DNA of 64,000 nucleotides from JANYHF01 sp963732765 (GCA_963732765.1 CAVTAS010000012.1:55609-119608), one strand, 5' to 3'; positions 36,494 through 46,513 are shown, counted from the stretch's first letter. A program made the numbers and translations. The notes: generated from the sequence alone by a model not told the origin.

Positions 36494-38910
36494 ACGCGAT
36501 GGTCGAATCCAAGGAAATCCGCGAAGCCAAGCTCGAGGGCATGGGCTGCAAGCGCAAGCGCGTCGAGGACGCCCGCTTTACGCAGGGCAAGGGCAATTAT
36601 GTCGACGACATCAAGCTGCCCGGCATGCTGTTCGGCGATTTCGTGCGCTCGCAGCACGCCCACGCCCGCGTCACAAAGATCGATAACTCGAAGGCCTTGA
36701 AGGTGCCGGGCGTGCTCGCCGTCATCACGGCCGAGACGCTGAAGACCGTAAACCTCGCCTGGATGCCAACGCTGGCCGGCGACGTGCAGATGGTGCTGGC
36801 CGACGGCAAGGTGCTGTTCCAGAACCAGGAAGTGGCGTTCGTCATCGCCACCGACCGCTATGCTGCGGCCGACGGTGTGGAAGCCGTCGAGGTGGACTAC
36901 GAGCCGCTGCCGGTGATCGTCGATCCGTTCCAGGCCATGGCGCCGGGCGCCACCGTGCTGCGCGAAGACCTCGTGGGCAAGATGACCGGCGCCCATGGTC
37001 CACGCAAACATGACAACCATATCTTCGAATGGGTGATGGGCGACAAGGACCAGACCGACGCCGCCTTCCGCAACGCCGAGGTGTCGACCAAGGACTTGAT
37101 TTCCTATCACCGCACCCATCCCTCGCCGCTGGAGACCTGCCAGTGCGTGGCCTCGATGGACAAGATCAAGGGTGAGCTGACGGTTTGGGGCACGTTCCAA
37201 GCGCCGCATGTCATCCGCACCGTTGCCTCGCTGCTGTCGAAGATCCCCGAGCACAAGATCCACGTCATATCGCCCGACGTTGGCGGCGGCTTCGGCAACA
37301 AGGTCGGCGCTTATCCCGGCTACATCTGCGCCATCGTCGCCTCCATCGTCACCGGCAAGCCGGTGAAGTGGGTCGAGGACCGCATCGAGAACTTGACGGC
37401 CACGTCGTTTGCCCGCGACTACCACATGACCTGCGAAATGGCGGCGACCAAAGAAGGCAAGGTCACGGGCCTGCGCGTGCATGTGCTGGCCGATCACGGC
37501 GCGTTCGACGCCTGCGCCGACCCGTCGAAATGGCCCGCCGGCTTCTTCAACATCGTCACCGGTTCTTACGATTTCCCGGTCGCGCATCTGGCCGTGGATG
37601 GTGTGTACACCAACAAGGCACCGGGTGGCGTCGCTTACCGCTGCTCGTTCCGCGTCACCGAAGCGGCCTATTGCATCGAGCGCGGCATGGACATCATGGC
37701 CAAGAAACTCGGCATGGATCCCGCCGACTTCCGCATGAAAAACTTCATCAGGCGCGAGCAATTCCCCTACAAGTCGGCGCTCGGCTGGGAGTACGATTCG
37801 GGTGACTACCACACTGCCATGCAGAAGGTGATGGACGCCATCGACTACAAGGCGCTCCGGGCCGAACAGGCCGCCCAGCAGGCAGCGTTCAAGCGCGGCG
37901 AGACCCGCACCATTATGGGCGTGGGCGTCTCGTTCTTCACCGAGATCGTCGGCGCCGGCCCGTCCAAGAATTGCGACATTCTTGGCGTGGCCATGTTCGA
38001 CAGCTGCGAAATCCGTGTACATCCCACGGGTTCGGCCATTGCGCGCATGGGCACCAAGTCGACCGGCCAGGCGCACGAGACAACCTATGCGCAGATCATC
38101 GCCACCGAGATCGGCATTCCCGCCGACATGATCATGGTCGAAGAGGGCAACACCGACACGGCTCCCTATGGTCTGGGGACATATGGATCGCGCTCGACCC
38201 CGGTTGCGGGCGCCGCCATCGCCATGGCCTCGCGCAAGATCAAGGCCAAGGCGCAGATGATCGCGGCCTACCTTCTCGAAGTGCATGAGGGCGACCTGGA
38301 GTGGGACGTGGACGGTTTCCGCGTCAAGGGCCTGCCCGAGAAGCGCAAGAGCATGACCGAGATCGCCTGGGCGGCCTACCACTCGCCGCCGCCGAATATG
38401 GAGGCGGGCCTGGAAGCGGTGAACTACTACAACCCGCCGAACATGACCTATCCGTTCGGCGCCTATTTCTGCGTCATGGATATCGACGTCGACACAGGCG
38501 TCTACAAAGTGCGCCGCTTCTACGCGCTGGACGATTGCGGCACCCGCATCAACCCGATGATCATCGAGGGCCAGGTTCACGGCGGGCTGACGGAAGCCTT
38601 CGCCATCGCCATGGGCCAGGAGATCAAGTACGACGCTACCGGCAACGTCTTGTGCGGGTCCTTCATGGACTTCTTCCTGCCAACCGCCGTCGAAACTCCG
38701 CATTGGGAAACCGACCACACGGTGACGCCATCGCCGCACCATCCGATCGGCGCCAAGGGCGTCGGCGAAAGCCCGAATGTCGGCGGCGTGCCGGCGTTCT
38801 CGAACGCGGTCAACGATGCGTTCGGCTTCCTCGGCGCCCAGCACATCCAGATGCCCCACGATTACCACCGCAACTGGGAAGCGGCCAAACGGCTTGGGGC
38901 GCATGTGTAA
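36490..38910 (+). CDS. coxL: Aerobic CO dehydrogenase, large molybdenum subunit, form I
   Basis: 806 residues. The active-site loop reads VAYRCSFRVTEA with cysteine at residue 385. AYxCSFR is the signature of true form I CoxL, where this cysteine carries the sulfur bridging Mo and Cu; form II enzymes have AYRGAGR. Other landmarks are GKGNYVDDIKLPGMLF, SPDVGGGFGNKVGAYPG and the C-terminal GAKGVGESPNVGGVPAF that contacts the molybdopterin cytosine dinucleotide. It oxidises CO to CO2 at the cytoplasmic membrane. The start is fixed by the ATGA overlap with coxS. Confidence 0.95.
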   Translation: MNAMVESKEIREAKLEGMGCKRKRVEDARFTQGKGNYVDDIKLPGMLFGDFVRSQHAHARVTKIDNSKALKVPGVLAVITAETLKTVNLAWMPTLAGDVQMVLADGKVLFQNQEVAFVIATDRYAAADGVEAVEVDYEPLPVIVDPFQAMAPGATVLREDLVGKMTGAHGPRKHDNHIFEWVMGDKDQTDAAFRNAEVSTKDLISYHRTHPSPLETCQCVASMDKIKGELTVWGTFQAPHVIRTVASLLSKIPEHKIHVISPDVGGGFGNKVGAYPGYICAIVASIVTGKPVKWVEDRIENLTATSFARDYHMTCEMAATKEGKVTGLRVHVLADHGAFDACADPSKWPAGFFNIVTGSYDFPVAHLAVDGVYTNKAPGGVAYRCSFRVTEAAYCIERGMDIMAKKLGMDPADFRMKNFIRREQFPYKSALGWEYDSGDYHTAMQKVMDAIDYKALRAEQAAQQAAFKRGETRTIMGVGVSFFTEIVGAGPSKNCDILGVAMFDSCEIRVHPTGSAIARMGTKSTGQAHETTYAQIIATEIGIPADMIMVEEGNTDTAPYGLGTYGSRSTPVAGAAIAMASRKIKAKAQMIAAYLLEVHEGDLEWDVDGFRVKGLPEKRKSMTEIAWAAYHSPPPNMEAGLEAVNYYNPPNMTYPFGAYFCVMDIDVDTGVYKVRRFYALDDCGTRINPMIIEGQVHGGLTEAFAIAMGQEIKYDATGNVLCGSFMDFFLPTAVETPHWETDHTVTPSPHHPIGAKGVGESPNVGGVPAFSNAVNDAFGFLGAQHIQMPHDYHRNWEAAKRLGAHV

Positions 38911-38932
38911 ATCGCTGGGCGCGTCTGTCTTC

Positions 38933-39146
38933 TCCTCTCCCCCGCCTTGGGCGGGGGAGAGGATGTCGCCCGAAGCGCCGTTGCGCTGAGGAAACAGCGA
39001 CAGGTGAGGGGCAACCGCTTGCTCCGTACAGGTCTCACCAGGTTCGGAACAAGCGTCTGCCCCTCACCGACCGCGTAGCTCTTGCGCTGAAACGCGCTGC
39101 GCGACGCGGTCTCCTCTCCCCTCGTAAAGAGGCGAGGGGAGAGGAG
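38933..39146. repeat. Palindromic mosaic element between coxL and coxD
   Basis: Two perfect 14-base hairpins (TCCTCTCCCCCGCC arm at 38933-38963; CTCCTCTCCCCTCG arm at 39111-39146), with an inner inverted repeat GGTGAGGGGCA/TGCCCCTCACC (39003-39013, 39059-39069). The layout resembles dispersed rhizobial intergenic elements. As it splits the cox operon, it may reduce or process the transcript downstream of coxL. Confidence 0.7.
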
Positions 39147-39188
39147 AGAACTCGCTCCGGCGCTCTGTAAGCGGATTGAATTGCTAGC

Positions 39189-40080
39189 ATGCCCACCCCG
39201 TCCCTCACCCGCGAACAGATCACCACCCGTCTCGCCGAGGTCGGTTACATCGCCGACCGCGAGATCGCCGTCGCGCTCCAGTTGATGGACATGCTCGGCC
39301 GGCCGCTGCTGCTTGAAGGCGAGGCCGGTGTCGGCAAGACCGAGGTCGCCAAGGCGCTGGCCGCCGTGCACGGAACCACACTCATCCGCCTGCAGTGCTA
39401 CGAAGGGCTCGACCAGTCTTCGGCGCTTTACGAGTGGAATTACCAGGCCCAGTTGCTGGCCATCCGCGCCCGCGAGGGCAAGGACATCGATCCCGCCGCC
39501 ACCGAGCGAGATATATTCTCGGAACGCTTCCTGCTCGAACGCCCGCTGCTGGCCTCCATCCGCCGCAACGGACCGCCCCGTACTGCTGATCGACGAAGTT
39601 GATCGCGCCGACGAGGAATTCGAGGCTTTCCTGCTGGAACTGCTCTCCGACTTCCAGGTCTCGATCCCGGAGCTGGGCACCATCAAAGCCGCCAGCATTC
39701 CCCGCGTCATTCTTACCTCCAACAACACGCGCGAACTCTCCGACGCGCTGCGCCGCCGCTGCCTCTACCACTATGTCGATTTCCCCGATGTCACGCGCGA
39801 GACCAACATCATCCGTGCAAGGGTGCCGGGCATCTCGGCGGCCTTGGCCCTGCAGATTGCCAACATGGTCGAGAGCGTGCGCAAGCAGGACCTGCGCAAG
39901 GTGCCGGGCGTCGCAGAGACGCTGGATTGGGCCGCAGCCCTGGTTGGCCTCGACGTCAAGAACCTGCATGACGATCCGCAAGCGGTCTTCGATACCCTGC
40001 GCTGCCTCCTGAAAACCCAGGAGGACAAATCGCGCCTGACCCGCGAAGTCGCCGACCGCCTGCTCGGGAAAGTCGCCTGA
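39189..40080 (+). CDS. coxD: MoxR-type AAA+ ATPase, CODH maturation (one frameshift)
   Basis: About 296 residues. Walker A GEAGVGKTEVAKAL, Walker B VLLIDEVDRADEEFE and sensor 1 VILTSNNTREL are present. One extra base in the CCCC run near 39583 separates RRNGPP from VLLIDEV; removing it gives a single frame. CoxD is a partly unfolding chaperone needed to insert the [CuSMoO2] cluster into CoxL. The stop shares a base with the coxE start. Confidence 0.88.
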
Positions 40081-41288
40081 TGTGCTGCACCGCGCCCAGT
40101 GCCGAGGACTCCGCGCTGGCCGGCGACTATGTGCTCACCCGCCTCGTCTCCTTCGTCCACGTGCTGCGCGACAACGCCTTCGCCGTCGGCCTGAAGGAAA
40201 CCGAGGACGCCGCGCACGTCCTCAATTCCGAACTCGGCGCGCGCATCTGGACCTTGCGCGAAGCACTGAAAGTCCTGTTCTGCGCCCGCCGCTCCGACTG
40301 GTTGAAGTTCGACGAAATTTTCGACGCCTACTGGTTTGGCCGCGGCATGCAGAGCCTTTACAAGGTCGCGGGGAACGCCGTCCGCGCCAACGCCGCCACC
40401 CGCAAAATGCTTGGTGGCAACGACAACGAGACCCAGCAGCCCGGCGCACTTGGCGAGCAGGTGCAAACTGGGGAGGATGGCGACCGTCCGGCCGCCTCCG
40501 ATCAGCTCGGCCGCATGGAAGGCGCCTCGCGCGCCGAAAGCCTGGGCGAGACCGACTTCCGAAAAATCGCCGATCCCGACGCCATTCGCGAGGCGCATGC
40601 CATCGCCGAACGGCTAGCGCGCAAGATGCAGACCCGCCTCAGCCGCCGTGAGCGCGCGCGCAACAAGGGCCGGCGCATCGACCTACGAAGCACCATAAGA
40701 CGCAACATCTCGCATGGCGGAGAACCGATCGAGCTCTCCTGGCGGCAGCGCAAACGCAAACCCCTGCGGCTGGTCCTGCTGCTCGATGCGTCGGGCTCCA
40801 TGACCATGTACACCAGCGTGTTCGTGCGCTTCATGCACGGCGTGCTGGATCATTTCCAGCAGTCAGAGGCCTTCTTGTTCCACACCCGACTGGTTCATGT
40901 CTCTGCCGCCATGCGTGAAAAGGACGTGGGCCGCGCTTTGGACCGCATGTCATTGCTGGCCCAGGGCGTGGGCGGCGGCACGCGCATCGGGACGAGTCTC
41001 GCCACCTTCAACCGCTGGCACGCCAAGACCGTCATCCACTCGCGCACCTGCGTAATGATCATCTCGGACGGCTACGACACCGGCGATCCCGGCGAGATGG
41101 ACGCCGCCATGCGGGACCTGTCCCGCCGCTGCCGCCGCATCGTCTGGCTTAATCCCATGATCGGTTGGGAGGGGTATGAACCCTCGGCTCGTGGTATGAA
41201 GGCCGCGCTGCCGCACGTCGACCTGTTCGCGCCCGCGCACACTCTTGCCTCGCTTGCCGCACTGGAACCCTATCTCGCTCGCCTGTAG
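40080..41288 (+). CDS. coxE: VWA-domain protein, CODH maturation
   Basis: 402 residues. The C-terminal half is a CoxE-type von Willebrand A domain with the MIDAS motif LLLDASGSMTMYTS and a later IISDGYDTGDPGEMDAA. The N-terminal half is helical and charged (LSRRERARNKGRRIDLR). CoxE works with the MoxR ATPase CoxD in assembling the Mo-Cu centre. The overlap with coxD (TGATG) fixes the start. Confidence 0.9.
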   Translation: MCCTAPSAEDSALAGDYVLTRLVSFVHVLRDNAFAVGLKETEDAAHVLNSELGARIWTLREALKVLFCARRSDWLKFDEIFDAYWFGRGMQSLYKVAGNAVRANAATRKMLGGNDNETQQPGALGEQVQTGEDGDRPAASDQLGRMEGASRAESLGETDFRKIADPDAIREAHAIAERLARKMQTRLSRRERARNKGRRIDLRSTIRRNISHGGEPIELSWRQRKRKPLRLVLLLDASGSMTMYTSVFVRFMHGVLDHFQQSEAFLFHTRLVHVSAAMREKDVGRALDRMSLLAQGVGGGTRIGTSLATFNRWHAKTVIHSRTCVMIISDGYDTGDPGEMDAAMRDLSRRCRRIVWLNPMIGWEGYEPSARGMKAALPHVDLFAPAHTLASLAALEPYLARL

Positions 41289-41289
41289 A

Positions 41290-42126
41290 ATGGCCATTAT
41301 GACCGATACCCGCGACATGCTTGATGAAATGACTGCGCTGAAGGCCACCGCCGAGCCCTTCGCGGTCGCCACAGTCGTGCGCACCGTCTCGCTCACCGCC
41401 GCCAAGGCCGGCGCCAAGGCCATCATCCGCTCCGACGGTTCCATTTCGGCCGGCTGGATCGGCGGCGGCTGCGCGCGGGCGGCTGTGCTCAAGGCAGCGC
41501 GGGAGGCGCTGGCCGACGGCGCGCCGCGCCTGATCTCGGTGATGCCGGAGGATGCGCTGCAGGAACGCCATGTGAAACCGGGCGAGGCCAAGGACGGCGT
41601 CCAATTCGCACGCAACATGTGCCCGAGCCAAGGCACCATGGACGTGTTCATCGAGCCGGTGTTGCCCAAGCCGGAACTCCTGATCTGCGGCGCCAGTCCC
41701 GTCGCTGTCGCCTTGGCCGATCTGGGCAAGCGACTCGGCTTCCTGGTGGCCGTTGCAGCGCCCAAGGACGATCACGGCAAGTTCGCCAGCCTGGACCTCG
41801 CGATCGACGGCTACGACCTCGGCAAGGTGCTCGACGGCGAGCGCTATATCGTCGTGGCGACGCAAGGGCGCGGCGACGAGGCGGCCCTGATGGGAGCCCT
41901 GGCCGCCCCCGCGCGCCATGTCGGTTTTGTCGGCTCGCACAAGAAGGCGCTGGCCTTGCGCAGCGCCCTGGCGGCCAAGGGCGTCGCCGAAGCCAAGCTC
42001 GCCTCGTTCCGCTCGCCCACCGGCCTCAACATCGGCGCTGTCACGCCGGAGGAAATCGCGCTGTCGATCCTGGCCGAAATCGTCGAACTCCGGCGCCGCA
42101 ACTCCCGCCACGGCCAGTCCGCTTAG
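41290..42126 (+). CDS. coxF: XdhC/CoxF-family molybdenum enzyme maturation factor
   Basis: 278 residues. XdhC N-terminal motif is VVRTVSLTAAKAGAKAIIR, with the glycine-rich SAGWIGGGCARAAV, followed by a Rossmann-like C-terminal domain (LLICGASPVAVALADLGKRL, ARHVGFVGSHKKA). XdhC-like proteins bind or sulfurate the molybdenum cofactor before insertion. The start at 41290 follows the coxE stop by one base. No coxG or transporter-like cox genes follow: the next gene is on the opposite strand. Confidence 0.88.
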   Translation: MAIMTDTRDMLDEMTALKATAEPFAVATVVRTVSLTAAKAGAKAIIRSDGSISAGWIGGGCARAAVLKAAREALADGAPRLISVMPEDALQERHVKPGEAKDGVQFARNMCPSQGTMDVFIEPVLPKPELLICGASPVAVALADLGKRLGFLVAVAAPKDDHGKFASLDLAIDGYDLGKVLDGERYIVVATQGRGDEAALMGALAAPARHVGFVGSHKKALALRSALAAKGVAEAKLASFRSPTGLNIGAVTPEEIALSILAEIVELRRRNSRHGQSA

Positions 42127-42135
42127 GCCGGCTGC

Positions 42136-43044
42136 TCAATCGGCCAATGAGTCCGCGCCGAAGCTGCGCCGCTGTTCGGCGGTCAGGCTGACATAGGTTG
42201 CAGCAGCCTTGTTCGCGAAGGCCGCCGCTTGCAGCAGGCCTGCGCCGCGGGCCAACCGGCCGGCGAGTGCGCCGATGAAACAATCGCCCGCGCCGTGGGT
42301 GGAAACTGGCGTGACCCGGTGCGCGGCCAGCGTTGACGGTTGCGCGCCCAGCGCCTGTAGCACCAGACCATCACCGCCCAGCGTGACGATAACATTGCGA
42401 CGGCCCGCGCCCAGCGCCGGCAGGGCGGCAAGCGCGCTGTCCATGCCGGTGACGGCCTGACCGGAGATCATCTCGGCCTCGACGCGGTTCACCACCAGCG
42501 TGTCGATATGGTCGAACAGGTCGGGGTCCATGGCGCGCGCCGGAGCGGCATTCAGAATCACATGCAGGCCGGCGGCGGCCGCAGCAATCGCGGCATTGGC
42601 GGCGGCGGGGATCTCGTTCTGCAGCACCAGGACATTCGCGCCGCCGAGACGCGCCAGGCTCTGGCGGCAATTGGCGGGATCGAGGCCGAGGTTGGCGCCC
42701 GAAACGATCACCGCGCCATAGTTGCCGTCCGGCTGCAGGATGGCGACGCTCATGCCCGAGCCGCGCGCGCCATCGATCCCAACCTCGCCAAGGTCCACGC
42801 CATTGGCAAACAGATTGTCCCGCAGCTGCTCGCCGAAATCGTCGCTGCCGGTACGTCCGATCATGGCCGTGCGTGCGCCCAGCCGCGCCGCCATCACGGC
42901 CTGGTTGCCGCCCTTGCCGCCGCACACCGTCCCCCAGGCTGTCCCGACCGCCGTCTCGTCGATGCGCGGCAGATGCGGCGCATGCACCATGATGTCGAGA
43001 TGCAGGCTGCCGCAGACCACGACGTGGAAGGGAGGCGTGCTCAT
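42136..43044 (-). CDS. PfkB-family carbohydrate kinase (ribokinase-like)
   Basis: 302 residues. PfkB signature 1 is VCGGKGGNQAVMAARLGA, and signature 2 is VSTHGAGDCFIGALAG, with the catalytic aspartate in GAGD. The ATG at 43044 lies two bases after the RpiR stop. It probably phosphorylates the sugar taken up by the neighbouring ribose-type importer. The usual DTTGAGDAF is VSTHGAGDCF here, a conservative variation. It ends the leftward operon and converges on coxF. Confidence 0.88.
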   Translation of the reverse strand: MSTPPFHVVVCGSLHLDIMVHAPHLPRIDETAVGTAWGTVCGGKGGNQAVMAARLGARTAMIGRTGSDDFGEQLRDNLFANGVDLGEVGIDGARGSGMSVAILQPDGNYGAVIVSGANLGLDPANCRQSLARLGGANVLVLQNEIPAAANAAIAAAAAGLHVILNAAPARAMDPDLFDHIDTLVVNRVEAEMISGQAVTGMDSALAALPALGAGRRNVIVTLGGDGLVLQALGAQPSTLAAHRVTPVSTHGAGDCFIGALAGRLARGAGLLQAAAFANKAAATYVSLTAEQRRSFGADSLAD

Positions 43045-43046
43045 AG

Positions 43047-43907
43047 TCAAGTCCGCCGCTTTGTCTGCACCGCGCCCATGGTGCGCGTCAGGCTGGCCTC
43101 GGCCGCCTGGTAGCCCATCTGCGCCACCGCGATGAACACCGCGTCCATGATGTTCAGCTGCGCGATGCGGGCGGCGGCGTTCTCGCTGGTGAGGTACGAG
43201 CCTTGCGCCGTCGAGCACAGGACGACGCTGCTGAGTTCGGCCAGCGGCGAAGATTCGTAGTTGGTCACCGCGATAATGCCGGCGCGGTTGTTGCGCGCGA
43301 TCTGCACCGCGTCGAGCACGCCCGTGGTGCGGCCGGAGTGCGAGAAGGCCACTACCACGTCGCCCTGCCCGAGCAGGGACGCCGACATCGCCATCATGTG
43401 GGTATCGTCGAACACCGAGGCGCGCACGCCGACGCGCAGAAACTTGTGCGAAACATCGCGCGCGATCTGCGCCGAGCCGCCCAGGCCGTAGAAGTCGCGC
43501 TGTTTGGCCCCGTGCAGCATCTCAACGGCGCGGCGGAACGCAGTCATGTCGAGGATAGCGAGCGTTTCTTCCAGCGCCTGGATCGAGGTGTGGAACACTT
43601 TGCGCACGATCGTCTCGGCCGTATCGTCCGGCTCGATCTCCTGGTGCAGATCGACATTGGGCTGGCGCTTGTAGGCCGTCAGCGCCGTGCGCAGCTCGCG
43701 GTAGCCCTCAAAGCCCAGCCGCTTGGCGGTCTTCACCACCAGCGCTTCGGAAACGCCAGCCTCGGTCGCCACCTGCTTCAGCGACAGCGGGTCGTCGGCC
43801 GAGATGCGCAACAGCACTTCGGTGATGCGCGTTTCCGAAGGCGTCAGCTCGCGCTGCATCATGCGGATGCGCGGGCCGACGGTTCTGGGATCGTGGAGCA
43901 AAATCAT
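43047..43907 (-). CDS. RpiR-family transcriptional regulator
   Basis: 286 residues. N-terminal RpiR helix-turn-helix (SLKQVATEAGVSEALVVKTA) and a C-terminal SIS sugar-phosphate-binding domain with FYGLGGSAQIARDVSHKF and VVAFSHSGRTTGVLDAV. The ATG at 43907 overlaps the permease stop (ATGA), so it is encoded inside the operon it probably regulates, sensing a phosphorylated sugar from the adjacent kinase. Confidence 0.9.
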   Translation of the reverse strand: MILLHDPRTVGPRIRMMQRELTPSETRITEVLLRISADDPLSLKQVATEAGVSEALVVKTAKRLGFEGYRELRTALTAYKRQPNVDLHQEIEPDDTAETIVRKVFHTSIQALEETLAILDMTAFRRAVEMLHGAKQRDFYGLGGSAQIARDVSHKFLRVGVRASVFDDTHMMAMSASLLGQGDVVVAFSHSGRTTGVLDAVQIARNNRAGIIAVTNYESSPLAELSSVVLCSTAQGSYLTSENAAARIAQLNIMDAVFIAVAQMGYQAAEASLTRTMGAVQTKRRT

Positions 43908-44884
43908 CCTTTGCCGCGCGTGACGCGGTCCATCAACATTGCGAGCAGGATGATGATACCCGTCGCCATCGGTTGATAGAAGGGGCTGACGCTGAGCAAG
44001 GTCAAGCCATTGCGCATGGCGCCGAGCAGAATGGCGCCGAGGATGCAGCCGGTGATGGAGCCTTTTCCGCCCATCAGCGAGGCCCCGCCGATGGCCGCGG
44101 CGGCGATTGCGTCCAGCTCCCAGGTGTAGCCGATGGTGGGTTCGGCCGCGCCCAGGCGGGCGATGACGATGGTGGCGGCGAGCGAGGCCAGCATGCCGGA
44201 AATGACGTAGGCGGTGATCTTGGTGCGCGCGATGGGTACGCCGCTGATGCGCGCAGCCTCCTCGTTGCCGCCGACGGCCAGGATGTATTCGCCAATCGGG
44301 GTCTTGGAGAGCAGGATCGCAGCGACCACGCCGAGTATCAGCACCAGCACGACAGGCACGGGGAAGATCCAGAGCTGCGCCGAGAACATCTGCCGGAACT
44401 CCTTGGGCACGCCGAGGATGGTGTTGCCGCCAGTGTAGATGAGGGCAAGCGAACGAAACAGGCTCCAGGTGCCGAGCGTGACGATGAAGGGCTGCAGGCC
44501 GGCGACCGCGATCAGTCCGCCATTGAACGCTCCACAGGCCGCGCCGACAGCGAGCGCAGCCGCCAGGCACACGATGAACGGATAGCCTGCGACCAGCAGC
44601 GAGGCCGTGATCATGGCCGTCAGTGCCGCTATCGGGCCCACGGACAGATCGATACCGCCCGAGATGATCACCAGCGTCATGCCGATGGCGATCAGCGCGT
44701 TGATCGAGGACTGCTGCAGAATGTTGACCAGGTTCTGCGGCGTCAGGAACACCGGCGTCAAGCTGGCGAACACGGCGCTGAGGATGATCAGGCCGATCAG
44801 CGTGCCCATCTTCGGCAGGTTGTCGCGCAGGAGTACGGTCCAGCGGCTGGTCTCGGGGGCAAGGGTGTCTGCGATCTGGGCCAT
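43904..44884 (-). CDS. Sugar ABC transporter permease (RbsC type)
   Basis: 326 residues with about nine membrane segments. The CUT2 permease hallmark ISGGIDLSVGPIAAL and the later VISGMLASLAATIVIARLG are present. The ATG at 44884 is preferred; an in-frame TTG at 44902 overlaps the ATPase stop. The gene is intact. It forms the channel for the second ribose-type importer of the window. Confidence 0.9.
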   Translation of the reverse strand: MAQIADTLAPETSRWTVLLRDNLPKMGTLIGLIILSAVFASLTPVFLTPQNLVNILQQSSINALIAIGMTLVIISGGIDLSVGPIAALTAMITASLLVAGYPFIVCLAAALAVGAACGAFNGGLIAVAGLQPFIVTLGTWSLFRSLALIYTGGNTILGVPKEFRQMFSAQLWIFPVPVVLVLILGVVAAILLSKTPIGEYILAVGGNEEAARISGVPIARTKITAYVISGMLASLAATIVIARLGAAEPTIGYTWELDAIAAAAIGGASLMGGKGSITGCILGAILLGAMRNGLTLLSVSPFYQPMATGIIILLAMLMDRVTRGKG

Positions 44885-44898
44885 AGCGGTTCGGGTGC

Positions 44899-46431
44899 TC
44901 AAGCTGCAGTGCTGTGGGCCGTCCGTCCGGAGACGGCATGGCGCATGATGGTTTCTTCGGTCAGGTCCTTGCGGTTCAGCATCGCTGTCGCCTCGCCGCG
45001 CCGCATCACCAGCACGCGGTCGGCGACGCGCAGGATTTCCGGCAGCTCGGACGAGACCACGATGATCGAGCGGCCTTCGGCGGCCAGGTCCTCGATGAGG
45101 CGGTAGATTTCGCTCTTGGCGCCGACGTCGATACCGCGCGTCGGTTCATCGAAAATCAGGATCTGCGCCTCGGCCATCAGCCAGCGGCAGATGATGGCCT
45201 TCTGCTGGTTGCCGCCGGAGAAGAGCCGGATCGGCCGGTCGATGTCGTGGGGACGCAAGCTGACCTTTTCCGTGAGGCTGTCGACAGTGGCGCGCACGGC
45301 AGCGGTTCTCACTAGGCCGAACTGCGTCAGGTAGCCAAAGCGCGGCAGGGCCACGTTTGAGGTAATGGAGCGCAAGGGAATGATGCCATCTTTCTTGCGT
45401 TCCTCCGGCAACAGAGCGATCCCGCCCTCGATGGCGTCGCGCGGGGAGGCGAAGCGTCGGACTTCACCACGTACTTTGATCTCGCCCGCGTCGGATGTGT
45501 CGACGCCTGCAATCAGGCGCACCAGTTCGGTCCGTCCCGATCCGACCAGACCGGCGATGCCGAGAACCTCGCCCTTGTGCAGATCGAAACTCACGTCGCG
45601 TACGGCCGCGCCGCGCGTCAGCCCCCTGACCTCCAGCACCACGTTGCTCTTGGCGTAGGATGTGTGCGGATGGGTCTGTAGTTCCCGGCCGACCATCATG
45701 GAGACCAGTTGTATTTCAATGGTCTTGGCCAAATCCGCTTCCCCGACCTTCTGGCCGTCCCTCAGCACGGTCGCGCGCGACGCCACGCGGAACACCTCTT
45801 CCAGCTTGTGCGAAACGTAGATGACCGCCACCCCACGTTTGGCCAATCCCTCGATCACCTCGGCCAGCCGCTCGAACTCGCGCGGCGTCAGGCTGGATGT
45901 CGGCTCGTCCATGGCGATGACGCGCGCATCGGCTAGCAGCGCCTTGGCGATCTCCACGATCTGGCGCTGCGCCACACGCAGGGTGCCGATCTTGACGCCG
46001 ACGTCGATGGTGGGATCGAGTTGCGCCAGCACCTCGCGGGCACGCGCGCGGGTGGCCGCTTTGTCCGTGAACAGACCGAAGCGTGTGAGCGGTTCGCCCA
46101 GGAACATGTTCTGCGCCACATCCAACTCGGGAACCTGCTGCAATTCCTGATGGATCATCGCGATGCCAGCTTTGCGCGCGGCCTTGGGCGATGAGAGATC
46201 GGCATGCGCCCCGTTGATCAGCACCTCGCCAGAGTTGGCGCGGTAAATGCCGGAGAGGATTTTCAGAAGCGTGGATTTGCCCGCCCCGTTCTCGCCGATC
46301 AGGGCGTGTACTTCGCCGGAGACCACGGCAAAGCTGACGGCATCGAGCGCGCGCACGCCGGGGAATGCCTTCGACAGCCCCCGGATGTCGAGGACAGGTG
46401 ATGCGCTTCCGGGGGCGTCAGAGGCGGTCAT
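44899..46431 (-). CDS. Sugar ABC transporter ATPase (RbsA type, two NBDs)
   Basis: 510 residues in one frame. First domain: Walker A GENGAGKSTLLKILSG, signature-like LRVAQRQIVEIAKAL, Walker B AMDEPTSSL. Second domain: GLVGSGRTELVRLIAG, signature FSGGNQQKA, Walker B FDEPTRGIDVGAKSE. ATG at 46431; an in-frame start at 46464 is possible. A RIME-like palindrome cluster separates it from the binding-protein gene upstream, which often goes with higher expression of the binding protein. Confidence 0.92.
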   Translation of the reverse strand: MTASDAPGSASPVLDIRGLSKAFPGVRALDAVSFAVVSGEVHALIGENGAGKSTLLKILSGIYRANSGEVLINGAHADLSSPKAARKAGIAMIHQELQQVPELDVAQNMFLGEPLTRFGLFTDKAATRARAREVLAQLDPTIDVGVKIGTLRVAQRQIVEIAKALLADARVIAMDEPTSSLTPREFERLAEVIEGLAKRGVAVIYVSHKLEEVFRVASRATVLRDGQKVGEADLAKTIEIQLVSMMVGRELQTHPHTSYAKSNVVLEVRGLTRGAAVRDVSFDLHKGEVLGIAGLVGSGRTELVRLIAGVDTSDAGEIKVRGEVRRFASPRDAIEGGIALLPEERKKDGIIPLRSITSNVALPRFGYLTQFGLVRTAAVRATVDSLTEKVSLRPHDIDRPIRLFSGGNQQKAIICRWLMAEAQILIFDEPTRGIDVGAKSEIYRLIEDLAAEGRSIIVVSSELPEILRVADRVLVMRRGEATAMLNRKDLTEETIMRHAVSGRTAHSTAA

Positions 46432-46513
46432 GCGAATGGTTCCAGAAGGTGCACAGGCTGTCACTGTTTGCTGCCAGTCATCGACCTATCCCGCAATTGG
46501 CGCCATTTTCCTT

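Noticed and set aside
36418..38904. An 828-codon open frame on the minus strand opposite coxL
   Set aside because: Antisense shadow of a highly conserved gene: composition is dominated by H, R, G, D and V as expected from reversed GC-rich codons, with no recognisable domain.
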